This document shows, one piece after another, positions 5,339-8,858 of a stretch of 8,858 nucleotides of DNA. The DNA is from Paratractidigestivibacter sp963640745 (GTDB lineage Bacteria > Actinomycetota > Coriobacteriia > Coriobacteriales > Atopobiaceae), in NCBI GenBank assembly GCA_963640745.1, contig CAVIBB010000090.1, positions 1-8,858 on the forward strand, written 5' to 3'. Position numbers and translations under genes: made by a program. Below the pieces are notes generated by a model. The model made no database searches. It had not been told where the DNA came from and saw only the letters and a program-made list of their open reading frames with translations. Within the stretch, counting starts at the first letter, position 1, and each line of letters starts with the position of its first letter.

Positions 5339-6633
5339 GCGCCCGTCTGTCGCCTGCCCGCCGCGCGGCGCTCAAGCTGTTCTCCGAGTGCCGGCGTCGC
5401 GAGGCCCGCGCTCGCGACCTGATGCGCGAATCCGACAAAATGGCTGGTCTTGACCCTCGCGACAAGGCACTTGCAACAAGGCTTGTGCTAGGCACCATCG
5501 CTGCGAGGGGGGAGCTCGACCGTGTGCTCGCGAGCCATATCCGCGCGCGCTCCGCGGTTGAGCCGAGGGTTCGCGATGCCCTCCGCATAGCCGCCTTCGA
5601 GATTCTCTACATGGACACGCCTGACCGTGTGGCCGTGAGCCAGGGCGTGGAGCTTGTCCGCTTCGCGAGCGATCGGGCCGCCGGACTTGCCAACGCGGTC
5701 CTGCGTAAGGTGGCGCAAGACGACGCCAAGACCCTCGAGGCGGCCCGCGCGAATCTCGCAACCGGCTCCTTTGCGGTCAACGACCTGCGGCTTGTTGGCG
5801 CTATGCCTGAATGGCTCGCCGCGAGGGCGCTTGAGGACCTGGGCGCCGAGGGCGCGGCCGACTACGCCAGGGGCGCGCTTGAGCCGTCCTGCGCGAGCGT
5901 GGCCGTAAACCTCGCCAAGCACGCGGCGGACGAGGCGGAGGCGCTTCTTGCCAAGGCGGGGTGCGAGCCGGTCGCGGGTCCGCTGCCCGGCTCCTTCATA
6001 CTGGGCAACTCCGCGGCCCTCAACGCCACCAGGCTCGTCGCGCGCTGCGACGTGCTGCCGTGCGACCTCGCCGCGCAAGAAGTTGTTGCAACCCTTGGTG
6101 TAACCCCGGCTGACCAGGTGCTTGAGATCGGGCAGGGGCGCGGCACGAAGTCGATCCTGATCGCGGCCGCGGGCGCTCGCCTGACCTCCGTCGAGGTCGA
6201 TGCCAAGAAGTCGAGGGTCGCCGACGCCCGCATGCGGATCGCCGGCGTGTCGGATCACGTTACCTGCGTCTGCGACGATGGGCGCAAGCTCGTCAATGTG
6301 GACGGCTCCTACGACCTCGTCTTCGTTGATGCGCCCTGCTCCGGTACCGGCACCCTCTCCCGTCACCCCGAGATCGCCTGGTCCCTGAAGGAAGGCGCCC
6401 CGGAGGAGCTCTCGGCCCTGCAGCTCAGCATCCTCACCGCGGCCTCCGTCCGCGTCAAGCCCGGCGGTCGCCTCGCGTACTCTACCTGCTCGGTTCTCAA
6501 ACAGGAGAACGAGCAGGTCGTCGACGCCTTCCTCGCGACGAAGGAAGGCGCGGGCTTCCGTCTTTCTCAGGCCCTTCGCACCGCGACGCCCGGCGCAGAC
6601 CGCCATTTCCTCGCCGTCCTCGAGCGGGTGTAA
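5335..6633 (+). CDS. rsmB: 16S rRNA (cytosine-C5)-methyltransferase RsmB (Sun/Fmu family)
   Basis: SAM-dependent RNA methyltransferase, by family role methylating C967 (E. coli numbering) of 16S rRNA. The protein is 432 aa, typical. The N-terminal NusB-like RNA-binding domain spans about residues 5-135 (SPARRAALKLFSECRRREA ... GLANAVLRKVAQD). The C-terminal Rossmann methyltransferase domain has DAPCSGTGTLSRHPEIAW (332-349, Cys335, product release) and AYSTCSVLKQENEQVV (381-396, Cys385, the attacking cysteine). The SAM-binding motif I reads VLEIGQGRGTKS (262-273), quite unlike the D-x-C-A-A-P-G-G-K-T seen in most RsmB proteins. Start GTG 5335 overlaps the fmt stop in a GTGA junction, with SD GGGAG (5322-5326) 8 nt upstream. 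It is the last gene of the cluster; no terminator follows, only a 9-bp gap to a convergent gene. Confidence 0.94.
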   Translation: MSARLSPARRAALKLFSECRRREARARDLMRESDKMAGLDPRDKALATRLVLGTIAARGELDRVLASHIRARSAVEPRVRDALRIAAFEILYMDTPDRVAVSQGVELVRFASDRAAGLANAVLRKVAQDDAKTLEAARANLATGSFAVNDLRLVGAMPEWLAARALEDLGAEGAADYARGALEPSCASVAVNLAKHAADEAEALLAKAGCEPVAGPLPGSFILGNSAALNATRLVARCDVLPCDLAAQEVVATLGVTPADQVLEIGQGRGTKSILIAAAGARLTSVEVDAKKSRVADARMRIAGVSDHVTCVCDDGRKLVNVDGSYDLVFVDAPCSGTGTLSRHPEIAWSLKEGAPEELSALQLSILTAASVRVKPGGRLAYSTCSVLKQENEQVVDAFLATKEGAGFRLSQALRTATPGADRHFLAVLERV

Positions 6634-6642
6634 GGCTCAGGC

Positions 6643-7764
6643 TTATCTCGTGGAAGCGCCTCGATCTGCCAGAAACTCTGCGAAACCCGGCAGCGCAAAT
6701 GAATAGACTCCACGCCGCGGCTCCTCGATGACTCCAGCCTCGAGGAGCCGCCTGCGGTAGCTTGAGACCCAGCTTGAAGTTCGGCCTGTCTTCTGAACAA
6801 TTGCGTCGCGCGGAGTCTCCTCGCCCGAGAGATTCATGGCATAGAGGAATTCCAGGTCACCGTCGGAAAGTTCTCCATAGGTTGCATCGAAGATCCTCGC
6901 CGACAGTTCCTCCTCGGCGATCTTCACTCCTTTGCCTATGGATTCGGCTGTGATGACGCCGGCGTCGCGCGACGCGTTCCATGACCGATATCCAACAAGC
7001 TGAAACATAAACGGGAACCCGTGAATGGCCGCAGCGGCGACCGCAAGCGCATCGTCGTCGATTTCTTTCCCGCCTTCCTCAACGGTCAGACGGAAGGCCT
7101 CTTTGACCTCGTAAGAAGGGATTGATCCGAGATCGTGTCGCGTTGCACGGCGCAGAAACGAGGTCCTCCTGCCGGAGAGCAATGTGGAAACGTGAAATGG
7201 CAGGCCGGCCATGAGCAGAGCTACTTTTCGGTTCTCGCGAACGAATAGCTGGTAGGTCGAGGCTAGCGCGGCCATTTCGTCGAGGTCTCCGTCGATTTCG
7301 TCAACGGAGAACACGACTCCGGTGTTCGTCTTGGCGAGCTCGTCGAGGAGCAAGGTCATCCTAGTGCGCCAATTTCCCTCCGGGGCTGAAGTGTTTTCCC
7401 ACTCGATCGAACCAAGCGGGGCGACTCCGATGCTCTTGAGCCGAACCTTCGGAGTGCCGTCAATCAAGTGGGTTGAAGCCATGGTCGCCTGTTGCAGCAG
7501 GTCCTCGAGCATCCCCTCGTGGGCGGTCGTCTCCGCGACGATCCATCCGGATTGGCGGGCTCGGTTTCCGAGGAATGAGAGCAGGGCCGTCTTGCCGGTG
7601 CCGCGAGCCCCCGTGAAGATGCTGCAGAGGTCGGGGCTTGATCCGTTTCCCTCGAAGGCGTCGAGCATGTCCTCGATGATGGCTTCGCGTCCGGCCATGA
7701 CGGCGGGGATCTTGCCGAAAACAGGCGTGAACGGGTTCGACTGCTTGTATTGGGCTGCTGTCAT
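6643..7764 (-). CDS. AAA+ ATPase with C-terminal winged-helix-like region, function unknown
   Basis: A 373-aa P-loop ATPase of the stand-alone 'ATP-binding protein' type (AAA_16/Orc1-Cdc6-like architecture by eye). Walker A is GARGTGKT (residues 52-59, Lys58), Walker B is VVFSVDEID (150-158, Asp155-Glu156), and a sensor-1-like strand VALLMAGLP follows (181-189). LRRATRHDL (204-212) offers candidate arginine-finger residues, and GFPFMFQLVGYRSW (249-262) fits a lid helix. The C-terminal 80 residues (about 295-365) end in a segment with helix-turn-helix character: TPRDAIVQKTGRTSSWVSSYRRRLLEAGVIEEP, then a beta-wing GVYSFALPGFAEFL. This suggests DNA or partner binding. It is not next to a transposase, so an IstB-like role is unlikely. 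Codons here look less G/C-biased than in rsmB or gtrA, hinting at later acquisition. ATG 7764 has a weak SD (AAAGAGATGG on the minus strand). The gene stands alone, convergent with rsmB and divergent from the GtrA gene. Confidence 0.88.
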   Translation of the reverse strand: MTAAQYKQSNPFTPVFGKIPAVMAGREAIIEDMLDAFEGNGSSPDLCSIFTGARGTGKTALLSFLGNRARQSGWIVAETTAHEGMLEDLLQQATMASTHLIDGTPKVRLKSIGVAPLGSIEWENTSAPEGNWRTRMTLLLDELAKTNTGVVFSVDEIDGDLDEMAALASTYQLFVRENRKVALLMAGLPFHVSTLLSGRRTSFLRRATRHDLGSIPSYEVKEAFRLTVEEGGKEIDDDALAVAAAAIHGFPFMFQLVGYRSWNASRDAGVITAESIGKGVKIAEEELSARIFDATYGELSDGDLEFLYAMNLSGEETPRDAIVQKTGRTSSWVSSYRRRLLEAGVIEEPRRGVYSFALPGFAEFLADRGASTR

Positions 7765-7880
7765 CGTCCATCTCTTTTCTTGATTGCTTGCCGCTCATTA
7801 GATGGCGCGGCGTGAAGATGTGAATCTTTGGGTCGAGTTCATCGCCCAGTTACCAAGGGCGCGGCTAAACAAAACGCATA

Positions 7881-7910
7881 CAAACCAACCATAACCGACC
7901 AAAACCAACC
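7881..7910. repeat. Three tandem 10-bp repeats (consensus nnAACCrACC)
   Basis: The units are CAAACCAACC (7881-7890), ATAACCGACC (7891-7900) and AAAACCAACC (7901-7910). They are perfectly abutting with a 10-bp period, about one helical turn, so the same face of DNA is presented three times. They lie directly downstream of the candidate -10 of the ATPase gene, a usual position for a repressor operator. Confidence 0.6.
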
Positions 7911-7912
7911 TA

Positions 7913-7941
7913 AATATATCCAAATGGGCGGCAATATACAA
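7913..7941 (-). promoter_or_regulatory. Candidate promoter of the ATPase gene
   Basis: On the minus strand TTGTAT (7941-7936) and TATATT (7918-7913) are separated by 17 bp. The -10 matches the consensus at five of six positions, the -35 only at the TTG. Transcription would begin near 7906, inside the phased repeats, giving a leader of about 140 nt. Confidence 0.4.
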
Positions 7942-8007
7942 AACAGTTCTAATGAGGGACGGCTGGGGCATACTCGCCGCGGCGCCCTGTGACCTTTCGT
8001 CCTCATA

Positions 8008-8019
8008 TCTATTAATAGA
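8008..8019. promoter_or_regulatory. 12-bp perfect palindrome, possible operator
   Basis: TCTATTAATAGA is its own reverse complement and AT-rich within a GC-rich setting. It sits about 100 bp upstream of the GtrA start and some 45 bp before the -10-like TAAAAT at 8063-8068. It could bind a dimeric regulator; which gene it would serve is unclear. Confidence 0.35.
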
Positions 8020-8062
8020 GTGGCCATACCCTCGCTGTCCGCGCGCGTTTCGAACCGAGCGC

Positions 8063-8068
8063 TAAAAT
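8063..8068 (+). promoter_or_regulatory. Candidate -10 box for the GtrA-family gene
   Basis: TAAAAT occurs in the context GCTAAAATG, resembling the GCTACAATC proposed for priA. No convincing -35 hexamer lies 16-18 bp upstream, where the sequence is a GC-rich alternation. The start site would be near 8075, about 45 nt before the ATG. Confidence 0.3.
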
Positions 8069-8119
8069 GTGCCGGTGAAAAAAGCGACCGCGTGCCTGAG
8101 CGCACGGGAAAGAGAGACT

Positions 8120-8515
8120 ATGCGTAAGCTCATCGAGCAGTTCCTTAAGTTCGGCGTCGTCGGCGTCATCGCCTTCTGCATCGACTACGGCGTCCTCATG
8201 CTCCTGTCGCAGGGGCTCAGCTGGGACCCCGTCCTCTCCGCCGCCATCTCCTTCTGTGTGAGCGTTATCTTCAACTACCTCGCGTCCATGAAGTACGTCT
8301 TCCAGCGCCGTGACGACATGAGCCGCCAGCGCGAGTTCGTCATCTTTATCGCCCTTTCGGTCGTGGGCCTTGGCATCAACGAGCTCGTCATGCTCGCCGG
8401 CACGGCCGCCCTCGGCGTCTCTGCCCTCGCCGTCACCTTCACCAAGCTCGTGGCCACGGCCGTGGTCATGGTCTGGAACTTCCTTTCCCGCAAGAAGTGG
8501 CTCGAGGCGAAGTAA
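8120..8515 (+). CDS. GtrA-family membrane protein (polyprenol-linked sugar flippase-like)
   Basis: Small inner-membrane protein of 131 aa with four hydrophobic segments (about residues 10-31, 37-58, 72-92 and 100-121), the normal layout of the GtrA family. Members are implicated in moving undecaprenyl-linked sugars across the membrane for cell-surface polysaccharide or teichoic-acid decoration. Family features include the opening KLIEQFLKFGVVGVIAFCID (3-22), the loop FNYLASMKYVFQRR (51-64) and the ending VWNFLSRKKWLEAK (118-131). I chose ATG 8120, preceded by the purine-rich GGGAAAGAGAG (8107-8116), rather than the in-frame GTG at 8069, which would add 17 residues not typical of the family and overlap the candidate promoter. 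No glycosyltransferase is adjacent, so the partner enzyme is not known. A strong terminator follows. Confidence 0.9.
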   Translation: MRKLIEQFLKFGVVGVIAFCIDYGVLMLLSQGLSWDPVLSAAISFCVSVIFNYLASMKYVFQRRDDMSRQREFVIFIALSVVGLGINELVMLAGTAALGVSALAVTFTKLVATAVVMVWNFLSRKKWLEAK

Positions 8516-8577
8516 GGCTAAGTAGAAAGAAGCGAGCGCGCTGTCGCCCCTTGCGTTTAGCAACGCCCTCAACAGTA

Positions 8578-8618
8578 GGGAGGTCTGTCGAACAAAGCCG
8601 ACAGGCCTCCCTGTTTTT
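8578..8618 (+). terminator. Strong intrinsic terminator of the GtrA-family gene
   Basis: GGGAGGTCTGTCG (8578-8590) pairs with CGACAGGCCTCCC (8599-8611) as a 13-bp stem with one G-T wobble and an 8-nt loop, followed by TGTTTTT (8612-8618). On the minus strand the stem is not followed by a T-run, so it mainly serves the + strand. A smaller hairpin GCGTT/AACGC (8553-8566) precedes it. Confidence 0.92.
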
Positions 8619-8640
8619 AGATTATTGACTTCGTTTTGCT

Positions 8641-8858
8641 TTAAATCTCGATCTTCGCGCCCATGAGCTTGACGAACTCGCGGACGATGGCGGTGTCGCC
8701 GGGCCAGGCGGGGCTGGTCACGAGGTTCTTGTCGACGACGGCCTCATCTACCTCGACGGGCACGTACTCGCCGCCGGCGAGCGTGATGTCGGGGCCGACG
8801 GCAGGGTAGGCGGTCGCCTTATACCCGGCGAGCACGCCGGCCGCGGTGAGGACCTGCG
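8641..8858 (-). CDS. DJ-1/PfpI family protein, C-terminal part (gene continues past the window)
   Basis: Only the last 71 or so residues are present; the frame runs off the right edge with no start codon in the window. The visible part begins QVLTAAGVLAGYKATAYPAV, which in DJ-1/PfpI glutamine-amidotransferase-like proteins lies shortly after the nucleophilic cysteine, itself outside the window. It continues through DKNLVTSPAWPGD and ends REFVKLMGAKIEI, typical of the family C-terminus. Members act as glyoxalases/deglycases, chaperones or proteases; which one applies cannot be told from this fragment. The stop is TAA at 8643-8641. The gene converges with the GtrA gene, and only 22 bp separate its stop from the end of the GtrA terminator. 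Confidence 0.88.
   Translation of the reverse strand, partial: QVLTAAGVLAGYKATAYPAVGPDITLAGGEYVPVEVDEAVVDKNLVTSPAWPGDTAIVREFVKLMGAKIEI

Larger units (their letters stand above)
7765..8119. other. 355-bp divergent intergenic region, AT-rich in the middle
   Basis: Lies between the divergent ATPase and GtrA genes and contrasts with its GC-rich surroundings, especially at 7865-7955. It holds, from left: a small inverted repeat AAGAT (7815-7819) / ATCTT (7824-7828); three phased repeats (7881-7910); a candidate minus-strand promoter (7913-7941); a GC palindrome CGCCGCGGCG (7975-7984); a 12-bp palindrome TCTATTAATAGA (8008-8019); a plus-strand -10-like TAAAAT (8063-8068); and a small hairpin CGTGC (8091-8095) / GCACG (8102-8106) just before the GtrA SD. 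No gene is supported here. Confidence 0.6.

Noticed and set aside
5488..6606. 372-codon minus-strand frame antisense to rsmB
   Set aside because: No motif, Arg/Gly/Ala-rich, and the + strand protein has intact methyltransferase motifs.
7881..7910. Phased repeats as a CRISPR array or replication iterons
   Set aside because: The units abut without spacers, so not CRISPR; a replication origin would need longer iterons and a Rep gene or DnaA boxes, which I do not see.
7839..8027. Possible 62-aa minus-strand protein with a hydrophobic stretch (ILPPIWIYLGWFWSVMVGLYAF) between the ATPase and GtrA genes
   Set aside because: There is a GAGGG before ATG 8027, but its codons (TTA, ATA, CTA, AGG) are unlike the neighbours, the hydrophobic run comes from translating the TTGG-rich repeats, and it overlaps the likely ATPase promoter and operator. 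A homologue in another genome would revive it.
8069..8119. GTG 8069 as start of the GtrA-family protein
   Set aside because: The 17 added residues are not typical of the family, and the codon abuts the -10-like TAAAAT; ATG 8120 has a purine-rich SD.

Overview
The window looks like chromosomal DNA from a high-GC member of the Actinomycetota, most likely class Coriobacteriia (Eggerthella/Collinsella/Olsenella-like). The reasons are strong G/C preference at third codon positions, the gene order priA-def-fmt-rsmB, and the protein flavour. The taxonomic call is inference; no rRNA or other marker lies in the window.

Layout. Positions 1-284 hold no supported gene but several inverted repeats, and form the leader of a TauE/SafE (YfcA-like) membrane transporter gene (285-1055, +). 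A 442-bp gap follows, dominated by a long imperfect palindrome (core arms 1150-1196 and 1242-1288, extending to about 1127-1313), which looks like an intergenic repeat element. A candidate promoter (about 1417-1448) then precedes a tight + strand cluster: priA (replication restart helicase, 1498-3804), def (peptide deformylase, 3857-4408), fmt (Met-tRNA formyltransferase, 4418-5338) and rsmB (16S rRNA m5C methyltransferase, 5335-6633). Def and Fmt act on the same formyl group: Fmt adds it to initiator Met-tRNA and Def removes it from the finished N-terminus. RsmB matures the ribosome and PriA restarts stalled forks, so this is a housekeeping operon.

Nine bases past rsmB, and convergent with it, lies an AAA+ ATPase gene with a C-terminal winged-helix-like region (6643-7764, -). 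Its function is unknown and its codon use looks less G/C-biased than its neighbours. Its 355-bp upstream region is AT-rich and has a plausible minus-strand promoter followed directly by three 10-bp-phased repeats, an arrangement that looks like an operator. Divergent from it is a small GtrA-family membrane protein gene (8120-8515, +), ended by a strong intrinsic terminator (8578-8618). At the right edge is the 3' part of a DJ-1/PfpI-family gene on the minus strand (8641 to beyond 8858).

The most unusual parts are the long palindrome before priA, and the ATPase gene with its phased repeats. I see no CRISPR array, tRNA, rRNA, transposase or phage gene.
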